Positions 48,028-56,896 of a stretch of DNA of 64,000 bases are shown one piece after another. Source of the DNA: Enterococcus sp. 4G2_DIV0659 (GTDB taxonomy: Bacteria > Bacillota > Bacilli > Lactobacillales > Enterococcaceae); contig NZ_NGLE02000001.1 in assembly GCF_002140715.2 (NCBI RefSeq), positions 1,833,001 through 1,897,000 of the forward strand, written 5' to 3'. Under the pieces are notes generated by a model, which was not told the DNA's origin, did not search any database, and saw only the letters and a list, made by a program, of their open reading frames with translations. Numbering within the stretch: the first letter of the stretch is position 1; every line of letters begins with the position of its first letter. Both the position numbers and the translations under genes were made by a program.

Positions 48028-48033
48028 TATAAT
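48028..48033 (+). promoter_or_regulatory. -10 of the biosynthesis operon
   Basis: Perfect TATAAT with poor -35 (GCGTGG at 48005-48010), 34 bases before the first biosynthetic ATG. Confidence 0.55.
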
Positions 48034-48061
48034 GACAATATAAATAAAAGGAGTGGTTAAG

Positions 48062-49273
48062 ATGATCGGAATGACCTTAGTAGAAGAAAGTAATCACCTA
48101 TTAAGAAGTGTGGATGATGTGAATCTATTAGATGTATTAAAAGAAAATTGTTTTTTAGAAGAGTTAAGTTTTGATAGATATGATTATGATACAAATAGTT
48201 TCTTGGATTTGATAGATTATACAGAATTTCAAGACTATACAGAATATGTATTTGTTAGTCTATCAAAGTCGGTTCGTCTACCTAGGATCATTCATTTTCT
48301 TAACAGTTTTAGTGAAGTGACCAAATTTCACTATATCTCTATCGATGAATCGTCAAATGAAACTATAGAACAACTTATTGATAGGGAAAAATTAATCGCT
48401 CAAGAAAAAGTAGATGAGTCTTCAGATATTATTTTAAAAAATGGTCTAATGGCACTATTTACAGGTGTCTATCCTAGAATATTCAGAAAAAATATCATTA
48501 AACATTTGTATGTTGAGCACGGAAAAGATCTAGCTAATATACATCCATCAGTTTATCTGAATTGTGCAATTAATCATGGAGTGTATATTGATGAGTCTCG
48601 AAGTGTGGCGCATGCAGTGAAAAGATGTGTTCCTAGTATAGTTGTCTATAAAGACTCTATAAAGACATTTGTTAAAGAGGTTGAATTGGAGGAATTATCA
48701 GAAGAAAAGCTGAAGCAACAACTCGAAATATTTGCCAATACTGGGACAATCACTTGGCAAGAACGGAAAAATGGCATAATAGATTATTCCGAGATGCTAT
48801 CTCTTGGTTTAGAGCGAAGGTTATTCGTATTTGAAGATGGGATTTACTTAGACTATAGACGAACAAAAAAATTGTTTAGTGATATCAGTCGTTCTTTTGC
48901 GGAGATTGAATTAGTTAAGAGCAGATTCAAGAAAAAAACAGAGAAAAATGGTTTGTATGAAGTGTTCCCAGTATTGATTAATCTTGCAATTTCCTTAAAT
49001 GACAATCATTTATCTTTTATTACACCATTCAATAATAATCAGTTTGAAGCAATTTATTTAGAAGCATATCCAAGTGAATGGATCGTTTTATCAACTAGTG
49101 AAGGTTACTTGGCGTTCCATAGTCAAAGCAATCGGACATTTGAAGTAAACCAATTGTTTGTTGAGATATTTGAAGCGCAGGTTAAAGGGTGTACTGAACT
49201 AATAAAAGATAAAAACAGTGAAATAACAGATGAAATGATTAAAGAACATGAGGAGTTGATGTTAAGTGTATGA
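48062..49273 (+). CDS. Unrecognised 403-aa RiPP-cluster protein (likely recognition/partner protein)
   Basis: First gene of the biosynthesis operon. I do not recognise its fold: it has no radical-SAM Cys motif, no clear YcaO ATP site and no membrane helix. It is acidic and mixed alpha/beta, with one internal patch LGLERRLFVFEDGIYLDYRR (about 261-280). Published daptide clusters carry one such dedicated protein with a RiPP recognition role beside the enzymes, so by position and elimination I suggest it binds the leader peptide and helps the dehydrogenation step. ATG at 48062 is 8 bases after AAGGAG. The 3' end overlaps the methyltransferase gene. Confidence 0.6.
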   Translation: MIGMTLVEESNHLLRSVDDVNLLDVLKENCFLEELSFDRYDYDTNSFLDLIDYTEFQDYTEYVFVSLSKSVRLPRIIHFLNSFSEVTKFHYISIDESSNETIEQLIDREKLIAQEKVDESSDIILKNGLMALFTGVYPRIFRKNIIKHLYVEHGKDLANIHPSVYLNCAINHGVYIDESRSVAHAVKRCVPSIVVYKDSIKTFVKEVELEELSEEKLKQQLEIFANTGTITWQERKNGIIDYSEMLSLGLERRLFVFEDGIYLDYRRTKKLFSDISRSFAEIELVKSRFKKKTEKNGLYEVFPVLINLAISLNDNHLSFITPFNNNQFEAIYLEAYPSEWIVLSTSEGYLAFHSQSNRTFEVNQLFVEIFEAQVKGCTELIKDKNSEITDEMIKEHEELMLSV

Positions 49274-50015
49274 AACTCTATTTTTTGGAACATTCAAGTC
49301 AAAATTAAAGGAAGAAATAGAAATCACGAATAATATTTATCAAGAGCCAGTATTTGCTAATTACTATGAGGCTATTGTTAAAGAAAATATGAACGGAGAT
49401 TTAGACTATTACTTAACTAGTTTCAATGAGAATGATCGGGTGTTAGAGATAGGAACAGGAAATGGGCGAATCTTAAAACCATTACTAAAGCATGGTGTAG
49501 AGATTTATGGTATTGAACCTGAAGAAGAAATGCTGACTTTTTTAAATGAAGAAGAAAAAAGTCACGTGTATGTCGGAGGAATTGAAGATATTCAGCAATT
49601 CGAACATTCCGAAAAGTATACGTATATCATTATTCCAGCTACATCGATTTCCTTATTTGATGAACAAGTATTTTCAATTTTTTTAAAGAATGCAAAACAA
49701 TTATTAACAAGTACAGGCAAGATTATCTTTGATTTTCTAAGTCCGGAGTGCATAAATGAATTACATGAGAAAATTTCCGTTGAAAAAATTAATGATCAGT
49801 TATTTATGGCAGGAAACTTTGTAAAAGAAAAACAGTTCATTTATAACATTTATACAAAAACAACTACTGGAAAAAGAAAATTAGGATATTCAGTTAAGAA
49901 CATCTATTCAGTAGAGCAAGTGAGTAAACTGTGTGAAATGTTTGGATATACCGCTCATGTTTTAAGAAGTCATAGTGGCTATGTCATGATGGAGGTAGTA
50001 AATGATGAAATATAA
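49266..50015 (+). CDS. SAM-dependent methyltransferase (daptide N-methylation candidate)
   Basis: 249-aa class I methyltransferase. The SAM-binding motif VLEIGTGNGRILKPL (about residues 58-72), acidic motif II YGIEPEEEM (about 79-87) and later strands are typical. In daptide biosynthesis a methyltransferase adds two methyl groups to the new C-terminal amine, which fits this gene's place beside the aminotransferase. Start GTG, 10 bases after GAGGAG, overlapping the upstream gene; its end overlaps the aminotransferase start. Tight overlaps imply coordinated synthesis. Confidence 0.82.
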   Translation: MYETLFFGTFKSKLKEEIEITNNIYQEPVFANYYEAIVKENMNGDLDYYLTSFNENDRVLEIGTGNGRILKPLLKHGVEIYGIEPEEEMLTFLNEEEKSHVYVGGIEDIQQFEHSEKYTYIIIPATSISLFDEQVFSIFLKNAKQLLTSTGKIIFDFLSPECINELHEKISVEKINDQLFMAGNFVKEKQFIYNIYTKTTTGKRKLGYSVKNIYSVEQVSKLCEMFGYTAHVLRSHSGYVMMEVVNDEI

Positions 50016-51237
50016 TTATGTAGTTCCAATGGGGGATATTTCGTCCATAAATAATAAGTTAGCACTGATAAGAGCAGAAAATGAATATGTATTTGATTAT
50101 AACCAAAAACGATTTATGGATCTTAGAAGTGGATTATGGAATGTGAATTTGGGTTATAAAACAGAGTTGTATGAATCTGTTCAACAGCGACTGAATGAGC
50201 AATTATCAACGAATCTAACCTATTTGGATATTCATTCATTTCATCATCCACTCTATCAAGAGTATGCAGAAAAACTATGTGCATTTGTCGATGCTGAAGG
50301 GAATTATACTCAGCTCATTTATACAAATAGTGGATCTGAATGTACGGAGTTAGCTTTGAAGTTATCGAGACAAATCAATAATCAAAAAGTAAAAACTCTT
50401 GCTTTTTCGAAAGGATATCACGGTACTTTTTGGGGAGGTATGTCAGTAAGTGGTTTAGATCAAGAAGTTACTGAAGTTTATAACCCCAAAATAAGTAATA
50501 TTGAATTTATTAAATTTCCTGAAAATAAATCAGAAGAGGAAGAATTATTAACATATATTGAGCGGCATCATTGTGAATATGGAGCAATGATTATTGAGCC
50601 TGTTTTAGGATCAGCAGGTGTGAAAATCCCTTCATTTCCGTTTATGAATAAATTAGGTGAGTTGTTGAAACAGAATGGGATTATGATAATTTTTGATGAA
50701 GTAGCTACAGGTTTTTACCGAACGGGACAACGTTTTTTCTTTCATTATTTAGATTTTAAACCAGATATAATCAATCTTAGCAAAGGAATCAACAATGGTA
50801 TCTTGCCTTTTGGAGCTGTTTTATTATCTAATGAGCTTGTTAAAAAGTTGAAAAATGAAAACGTGGAACATTTTTCTACGCAAAATGGGAATCTGCTTGG
50901 AATAATTAGCGCACACGAAACCTTAAATTACTATCAAAAAAATGAAGTAGAAGTTTCAAAGAACATTCAAAGATTAAATGAAGTCATTCTTAGTGGATTG
51001 CAAGAACAGGATATTATGTGTAGAGGAATGGGATGTATGTTCGCAATAACGATAAATAATCCTTTGGCGCTACAATTGATTGTTGATGCATTAGAACAGG
51101 CAGGAGTTTTGTGTTATCAATACTTTAATTCATCTGAAGATAATGGGCTTACACTGATGCCATCATATTATACAAATTCTAAAAAAATAGCACAGGTAGT
51201 AAAGCTAATTGCTAGGGTGGTGAGGTCATATGCTTGA
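50002..51237 (+). CDS. Class III PLP aminotransferase (daptide C-terminal amination candidate)
   Basis: 411-aa fold-type I PLP enzyme resembling glutamate-1-semialdehyde aminomutase and omega-transaminases. Visible are the phosphate-binding Y-T-N-S-G-S-E-C-T-E (about residues 109-118), cofactor Asp in IIFDEVATGFYRTGQ (about 229-243) and Schiff-base Lys in NLSKGINNG (about 256-264). In daptides an aminotransferase converts the C-terminal aminoacetone ketone to 1,2-diaminopropane; this is the only candidate in the cluster. Overlaps the methyltransferase by 14 bases and the protease gene by 8. The substrate assignment is by analogy. Confidence 0.85.
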   Translation: MMKYNYVVPMGDISSINNKLALIRAENEYVFDYNQKRFMDLRSGLWNVNLGYKTELYESVQQRLNEQLSTNLTYLDIHSFHHPLYQEYAEKLCAFVDAEGNYTQLIYTNSGSECTELALKLSRQINNQKVKTLAFSKGYHGTFWGGMSVSGLDQEVTEVYNPKISNIEFIKFPENKSEEEELLTYIERHHCEYGAMIIEPVLGSAGVKIPSFPFMNKLGELLKQNGIMIIFDEVATGFYRTGQRFFFHYLDFKPDIINLSKGINNGILPFGAVLLSNELVKKLKNENVEHFSTQNGNLLGIISAHETLNYYQKNEVEVSKNIQRLNEVILSGLQEQDIMCRGMGCMFAITINNPLALQLIVDALEQAGVLCYQYFNSSEDNGLTLMPSYYTNSKKIAQVVKLIARVVRSYA

Positions 51238-52153
51238 TGTACAACGTCTGAAAGTGCAGCACGTTCTTTTTGAGTATATACAGTGTAATGATGATGTCTA
51301 CATTTTCAATACGAAAAATGAGCGGATGATCAAAACAACTAGTGAAATGATTGACTATTTAGAAACATATGAGCTTGATAATAATCAAAATGATTCAGCA
51401 ATTGACAAATTTATTTTTGGTGCGGGGAAGAGAAAGATTTTGGAATTCAAACTAAAAGGGTTTAGTATTCCTAAAGAATTTTTTTCAACATTTCTAAATT
51501 TTATGAGTTCTAGATATACATTGATGCTGTGTAAACTTTTTACATTAATAGGTGTGATACTACTACCCGTTTTCCTTCAAAAAGGTTTCAATAGCTATAC
51601 CGTGGAAACCACTGAATTTAACGGGCTAATGTTATTTGGGTTATATGTCAGCCAAATTGTGATCACTATGCTTCACGAGTTAGGGCATTATTATTATTAT
51701 CAAAAATACATTACTTCTAATCAATTTCGTTTTGGTTTCTTATTAAGATATTTTTTCTTATTCATGTTCTATACAAATGTTAACTTTATGGATCACCTTT
51801 CAAAAAGGAAGCAAATAAAAATCATGATTGCAGGTGTTCAAACACAATTGATTATCAGTGGAATATTATGCACAGTCATGTTATTTAAAACGTCTGATTT
51901 CCTTTTGATGTTGTTTTTTTTAAACCTTTTAAATATTTTTATTAACTTGGTTCCAGTTGTAAAAACAGATGGTTACTGGATAATCAATTTATTGATTGGA
52001 TCCGAAGATTATATGCTTGCGTTTAAACATTGGGTTAGAAGGGAAAATAAGTCAATAAAGGGTTCTGAATTCCTACTAGCTATATTTAACGTTGGTGTTA
52101 TTATATGCATACTAGTTAATGGATTAACAAAGATTATACAAATTTTCTTTTGA
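51230..52153 (+). CDS. M50-like intramembrane metalloprotease (leader peptidase candidate)
   Basis: 307-aa membrane protein. After a soluble N-terminal part (about residues 1-95) come about six hydrophobic helices. The zinc motif H-E-L-G-H (TMLHELGHYYYYQKY, about 145-159) lies in one helix, and the distal metal Asp sits in NLVPVVKTDGYW (about 239-250), the site-2-protease/M50 arrangement. Daptide and several other RiPP clusters (for example epipeptide yyd loci) use such proteases, so it probably removes the leader of the three precursors near the membrane. Overlaps its upstream neighbour. Confidence 0.82.
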   Translation: MLDVQRLKVQHVLFEYIQCNDDVYIFNTKNERMIKTTSEMIDYLETYELDNNQNDSAIDKFIFGAGKRKILEFKLKGFSIPKEFFSTFLNFMSSRYTLMLCKLFTLIGVILLPVFLQKGFNSYTVETTEFNGLMLFGLYVSQIVITMLHELGHYYYYQKYITSNQFRFGFLLRYFFLFMFYTNVNFMDHLSKRKQIKIMIAGVQTQLIISGILCTVMLFKTSDFLLMLFFLNLLNIFINLVPVVKTDGYWIINLLIGSEDYMLAFKHWVRRENKSIKGSEFLLAIFNVGVIICILVNGLTKIIQIFF

Positions 52154-52182
52154 GAATGGATATAAGGAAAGGAAGGCTACGT

Positions 52183-52896
52183 ATGAAAAACGTATTGGTT
52201 GTTGGTTCTACCGGTTACTTAGGACGAGCATATATTCAAATGCACAAAGAAAAATATCATTTTTGGGGTATTGATAAGGTAAGTGGCAATCATAGTGAAG
52301 GTGCTTTGCGCAAGGAATTTGTGGCTGATGTTACGGATTTTTGCAGTATAAGGAAAGTGAGGGAAGTATTCGAAAAAGAATCAGTTAAGATGGATGCTAT
52401 CATATTTTCGATTGGAATAAATCCCATTCAAAGTTTCTATAGTATTAGCGAAGAAACATGGGATAAAACTTTTTCAGTAAATCTAAAGTCGATTGTATTT
52501 ATGATTAAAGAGCTTTATCTGATTTTTAAGGAGAAAGTTTCAATTGTATTTATTGGTTCACAAAATGGTGTAGTGGGTCATGAGCATCGAATTGACTACG
52601 GGCCATCAAAAGCAGCGCTTATCCAATTAGCCAAAAACCTAACACTGGATTTTGAAGCGGATAAAGAAAAAGATATTAAAGTTAATGTGGTTTCTCCATC
52701 GTATATCTTGAATCAGAGTAATGAAGAATTGCTAACAGATTCTTTCGAAGGGAAAAAACTATTGAAAAAAATACCTTTAAAAAAATTTGTACAGTTGGAA
52801 GATGTAGTTGGAACAATCGATTTTCTATTATCAGACTGCAGTAAAGCGATTCGAGGACAAAATATAATCGTGGATTATGGGTACACGATCGTTTAA
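52183..52896 (+). CDS. Short-chain dehydrogenase (C-terminal Thr oxidation candidate)
   Basis: 237-aa SDR oxidoreductase. NAD(P) motif VVGSTGYLGRAY (about residues 5-16), SIGINP in place of N-N-A-G, active Ser in VFIGSQNG and Y-x3-K in DYGPSKAAL (about 141-149). As the only oxidoreductase in the cluster, it is the candidate for oxidising the C-terminal Thr side chain to a beta-keto acid, which loses CO2 to leave aminoacetone, the first daptide step. The start is the ATG at 52183 after AAGGAAGG; the codons upstream lack a ribosome site. Confidence 0.82.
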   Translation: MKNVLVVGSTGYLGRAYIQMHKEKYHFWGIDKVSGNHSEGALRKEFVADVTDFCSIRKVREVFEKESVKMDAIIFSIGINPIQSFYSISEETWDKTFSVNLKSIVFMIKELYLIFKEKVSIVFIGSQNGVVGHEHRIDYGPSKAALIQLAKNLTLDFEADKEKDIKVNVVSPSYILNQSNEELLTDSFEGKKLLKKIPLKKFVQLEDVVGTIDFLLSDCSKAIRGQNIIVDYGYTIV

Positions 52897-52914
52897 ATGA
52901 AAGGGGTAAATAAA

Positions 52915-53805
52915 ATGAGCTTAGAAATCAAGCAGCTGAAAAAAACAATGAACGAACGAGAAATATTAAAAGAAATCGACTTAACTATTCCTGAAGGTGA
53001 AATTTATGGTTTCTTAGGCGCAAATGGTGCGGGGAAAACAACAATTTTTAGACATATTTTAGGGATTTACACCCCTGATAAAGGAACAATTAAATGGAAG
53101 GGGGAGGAAATCAATCGATTTGATTCTACGAAAATAGGGTACCTTCCAGAAGAACGCGGTTTATACCCAAAAAGAACTGTTAAACAGCAATTAGTTTTTT
53201 TCGGGAAACTGCATAACATGAATAAAAAAGAAGCGGAAGAAAGTATTGAGTTTTGGTTAAACTTTTTTGAAATCCAAGAAAATTTGGAGCGTAAAATCAG
53301 TGAGCTCTCTAAAGGGAACCAGCAGAAAATCCAATTCATTGCTTCGGTCATTCATAGTCCAGAACTAGTTATACTAGATGAACCATTCTCTGGGTTGGAT
53401 CCAATCAATGCTAATCAATTAAAGGACGCTATTCTTTTTTTAAAAGAATGTGGATCGACAATTATTTTTAGTTCTCATCAAATGGCAAATGTAGAAGAAA
53501 TTTGTGAAAATATTTGTATGATCAAAAAAGGAGAAGTTCTTCTGAGTGGCAATTTAAAAGAAATTAAAAACAGTGTGGATAAACGAAAAATTACTATTCA
53601 AGCAGATTTTGAAAGAGAAGCATTAAAAAGAGAGTTTGCTATTGAGTCTTATCAGGAAATTGATAATATTGTTTCATTTTATACACAAGATAAATTTATT
53701 GCGAAAAAAATCCAGCAATTTATTTTTCAATCTGAAAATATTCAACAATTTAGAATTGAACCGATTTCCTTAAACGATATTTTTTTAGAAAGAGTAGGTG
53801 AATAA
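52915..53805 (+). CDS. ABC transporter ATP-binding protein
   Basis: 296-aa ATPase of an exporter (NatA/YhaQ-like). Walker A GANGAGKTT (about residues 36-44), ABC signature in ELSKGNQQKIQF (about 128-139), Walker B LVILDEPFSGLDP and H-loop SSHQM; the C-terminal about 80 residues match the extra domain of this group. The start is the ATG at 52915, 8 bases after AAAGGGG. Adjacent to the permease; together they likely export or remove the mature peptide. Confidence 0.92.
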   Translation: MSLEIKQLKKTMNEREILKEIDLTIPEGEIYGFLGANGAGKTTIFRHILGIYTPDKGTIKWKGEEINRFDSTKIGYLPEERGLYPKRTVKQQLVFFGKLHNMNKKEAEESIEFWLNFFEIQENLERKISELSKGNQQKIQFIASVIHSPELVILDEPFSGLDPINANQLKDAILFLKECGSTIIFSSHQMANVEEICENICMIKKGEVLLSGNLKEIKNSVDKRKITIQADFEREALKREFAIESYQEIDNIVSFYTQDKFIAKKIQQFIFQSENIQQFRIEPISLNDIFLERVGE

Positions 53806-55045
53806 TGAATATGAAAAATATGTGGACGATTGCGCTTGAAACGTATAAACAGAAAGTCGAGTCTAGAGTGTTTATTATCATGTTACTTGTATTAGTCGGT
53901 GGAACTTTTTTCGGAATGAATTATGAAGGTATTTTTAAGAGTGAAGAGCCGAGCAAAGAGAATGTTCTCGTTGTGTCAAAACAAGAACAAGTTGTTTCTA
54001 CACTACAGAAAGCCAGTGCAGACTTAAATGTTTCTTTTCTTAAAGCCGGTAATACGCTGGTAAAAGCGGAAAAAAAATTAAAAAAGCAGGTAGTAAGACG
54101 ATCTTGATGATTGATACAAATGAAGAAGGTTTATATCAAGGAAGGATTTATTATAAAGGAGCTGCGCAACATAGTATTTCTGAGCAGTTACAAACAATAG
54201 TGTCTGCCTTAAATCAATCGATTAAACTGCATCAGTTAAACTTAGATGAGGTACAACAAGAATATTTGAATGCAAGTACGACTTTACCGTTGGAGTCATT
54301 GGATGGAGATCAAGATAGTTCTGGACAGACGTTACTATTAGTTTATATTGTAGGATTTGTTCTTTATATGGCAGTTATGCTTTTTTCTACGATGGTTGCA
54401 CAAGATATTGCTGTAGAAAAGAGTTCAAGGGTGATGGAAATTCTACTGACCACAATCACACCAGTTCAGCATTTAGTAGGTAAAATAGTTGGTATTGGTA
54501 TGGTGGGCTTGACGCAAGGCACTGCTATCGGAATCTCTGCGTATGCATCCTATAGAATATTTGGTGACAGTACTGGAATGTTTAAGTTTTTGAACGAAGG
54601 AAAAAATAGTCAAGCAATTGTTTTAGCTGTGGTTTGTTTTCTTTTAGGGTACTTGATTTATTCAGTGACAGCTGCAATTTTAGGGTCACTAGTATCTTCA
54701 GTTCAAGAAGTTCAACAACTGATGTATATTTTAATTATTCCTCTTTTTATTGCATTATTCATGGTGATTATTCTGGCAACTGGAGCGGGCAGTAACCAAA
54801 TTATCGCAATTTCATCCTATTTACCATTTTTATCGCCTATTGTTATGTATGCAAGATATATGCTAGGTGATGCAACTCTGACTATGTTCGTCATTTCTAT
54901 GGGTATTAATTTAGGAGCTACTGTTGTTTTAGCGTTAGTTGGAAAGAGCGTTTATCAAGGCGGCGTATTTATTTATAGTGGAGACAAGCTCACAACTATT
55001 TTGAAACGAGCATTTAAATCAGGAAAGTATTATGCTCAAAATTGA
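53805..55045 (+). CDS. ABC transporter permease (NatB/YhaP-like), apparent frameshift
   Basis: About 413-aa permease in two frames. The N-terminal part (from ATG 53805) has one membrane helix (about residues 20-38) and the start of an outside domain. The C-terminal part has about six membrane helices (AVMLFSTMVAQDIAVEKSSR, MEILLTT and so on). The join is at 54080-54086, where the frame reads TTA-AAA-AAG; one more A would continue as K-A-G-S-K-T-I-L-M-I-D. The site is a perfect in-phase A-AAA-AAG heptamer, so -1 ribosomal slippage could restore the frame. A homopolymer sequencing error or a real mutation are alternatives. Starts one base inside the ATPase stop. Confidence 0.85.
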
Positions 55046-55184
55046 GTCAAGTAATTTTATTGCTGAAGTTCCATATAAAACGCTTGAAATGATTCAACAG
55101 GCAAATGGTGAACAAATTATTTTTCTGGAAATGTTTAAATTGTTAGATAAAATAAATCCAGAACTAAAAAAGACTATAGAGTGA
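55032..55184 (+). CDS. Hypothetical 50-aa protein
   Basis: Short ORF overlapping the permease end by 14 bases, with AGGAAA 5 bases before its ATG. The product is soluble and helical (M-L-K-I-E-S-S-N-F-I-A-E-V-P-Y-K-T-L-E-M) and I know no family. Its stop overlaps the next ORF's GTG (GTGA), which supports real translation. Confidence 0.55.
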   Translation: MLKIESSNFIAEVPYKTLEMIQQANGEQIIFLEMFKLLDKINPELKKTIE

Positions 55185-55468
55185 TTTTTATAATAAAAGA
55201 GAAAGTTTATTACAAAACGATAGAAGAAAGTAATATACGAATATATGAGAGTGGAAAATTTGAAGGTTTGGATGCGTCATGTCACTATATTTTTGTAATG
55301 AAAAAATATAGTAACATGAGGGATGTAAAAATTTTAGCTGAAATTAAAAGACGATTGAAGCAGCATAATCGAGAATTTAAAGAAATTTCTGTGAAGAATT
55401 TCCAAATTGATTTATTTGGAAATCTGTTTATCATAGAGAGTGCGTTAAAAACATATTTGGGTCATTAA
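55181..55468 (+). CDS. Hypothetical 95-aa protein
   Basis: Last ORF of the biosynthesis operon, GTG start coupled to the preceding small ORF. It is basic, lacks membrane segments, and reads as alpha/beta with a K-Y-S-N-M-R-D-V-K-I-L-A-E-I-K-R-R-L helix in the middle. Not recognised. Position after the exporter allows an immunity or accessory role, without sequence support. Confidence 0.6.
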   Translation: MIFIIKEKVYYKTIEESNIRIYESGKFEGLDASCHYIFVMKKYSNMRDVKILAEIKRRLKQHNREFKEISVKNFQIDLFGNLFIIESALKTYLGH

Positions 55469-55491
55469 GCAAGTATTTTTATTAAATAGAT

Positions 55492-55521
55492 TTGACAAAA
55501 AGCTTTGTATTAGATTAGAAT
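55492..55521 (+). promoter_or_regulatory. Promoter of the two-component system
   Basis: TTGACA (55492-55497), 18-base spacer, TAGAAT (55516-55521). It is far stronger than the two RiPP promoters, as expected if the sensor pair is made constitutively. Confidence 0.7.
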
Positions 55522-55586
55522 TGGATAACATAATGTGGTGTTTTATTATTATAGAATAGTAAAATATTTACGCTTGGAGGTACACG

Positions 55587-56896
55587 ATGGTTGTATTTTT
55601 AATTGTTATCCAATTCGTCTTTGTTTATCTTAATTATAAACTCTTGCTTTCAGAAAAATTACTACTGACGGAGCTATCATTGCTAGGGCTTTTCTCTATC
55701 TTAGCTGGATTAGTTTACTCTGTTGTTGGTTCAGTTTTGGGAGAAATTGTATTTGTCTCTATGTTGATGTTTTTAGCAATGATTAAAGAAAGAAAAAATT
55801 ACATAGGAATTACTGGGATGGTAAGTTACTCACTAATTATTTTAATTGTAAGTAATCATTGTGCCACGCTTATAGATATGCATATTTTTAAAGATATTGA
55901 CCTTTTTTCTGATAATTTTTTCTTAATGATAAACCAAATTATCGGATGTTTATTTTCAATGGTAATCACTTTAAGTGTAGCTAAATTTCTGAAATATGCA
56001 AAGAGTAAACTAGATATATCCAATGAAACTAAGAGGCTAATTTATGTGATAGGTATAATAACCTCTTCTATGTTATACATACTTCTTTTTTTAGGGATTG
56101 TTCCAAATAATCGTGTGGATTTAATAGGTTTGAATTTATTTTTTTTATCCATTTATTTAATTGTCTCTCTAATCACTTTTTTTATGTATCTTAGTTCAAT
56201 AAGAGGGAAATACGAAATTCAGAAAAAGGAAAGAGAATATTCGGAAAATCAACGTTATATGGAACTTATGGAAAGTCAGTATAAAGAAGTGCGAAAATTT
56301 CGGCATGACTATAAAAATATACTGAATTCATTGGAGGATTTTATTGTTGATGAAGATTACGAAGGATTGAATCACTACTACTTTGATAAAATAAAAAGAC
56401 CTCCCAAATTATTGATCAAAATGATTATAAACTGGATGCTATAGGTAATATAAAATTAAGAGAAATTAAGAGCATTATAGCTTCTAAAGTTATTTCAGCT
56501 CAAGAAAAAAAAATCGACGCACAAGTAGAAGTAAACGAAGTAATAAACTCTGTATCTATGGATTCAGTTATTCTAGTCAGAGTACTTGGAATTTTTTTAG
56601 ATAATGCAATAGAAGAGCTAGAATATATTGGTAAAGGGAAACTTGCAGTTGCATTATATAAGGATGAATGCGCCGTTCATATTGTTATTCAAAATAATTG
56701 CAGAGAAGATATCCCTAAATTTCATATACTCAAAAAAAGAGGATTTTCTACTAAGGGAGATGCTAGAGGGGACGGGTTGAGTAATGTCCAAGAGTTAATA
56801 GCATTATTAGAAAATGTTCGTTTGGCTACATCAATTAGTGAAGACGTATTTACTCAAAAATTAACAATAGACAATAGGGAGAGGGTGTTAACGTAA
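55587..56896 (+). CDS. AgrC-like sensor histidine kinase, apparent frameshift
   Basis: About 435-aa quorum-type kinase in two frames. The N-terminal half has about six membrane helices (residues 1-205). Next come a coiled coil and the phospho-acceptor box R-H-D-Y-K-N-I-L (about 247). The ATPase part holds the N-box FLDNAIEEL and G-box RGDGLSNV. The open frame breaks near 56403-56405: CCT-CCC-AAA should read on as P-Q-I-I-D-Q-N-D-Y-K-L-D-A, needing one more C. All kinase motifs are otherwise intact, so sequencing error or a recent mutation is likely. Ribosome site TTGGAGG before the ATG; ends overlapping the regulator gene (TAATG). Confidence 0.82.

Noticed and set aside
48062..49273. YcaO or SagB-type enzyme
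   Set aside because: The ATP-binding Glu/Arg pattern of YcaO and the flavin motifs of SagB are not visible; left unassigned.
53805..54107. Separate 100-aa membrane protein followed by an independent permease
   Set aside because: The two parts together equal one NatB-like permease and the downstream part has no ribosome site of its own.
47101..55468. Lanthipeptide, sactipeptide, thiopeptide or epipeptide cluster
   Set aside because: No LanB/C/M, YcaO or radical-SAM motif is visible. The M50 protease and ABC genes resemble epipeptide loci, but the epimerase is absent.
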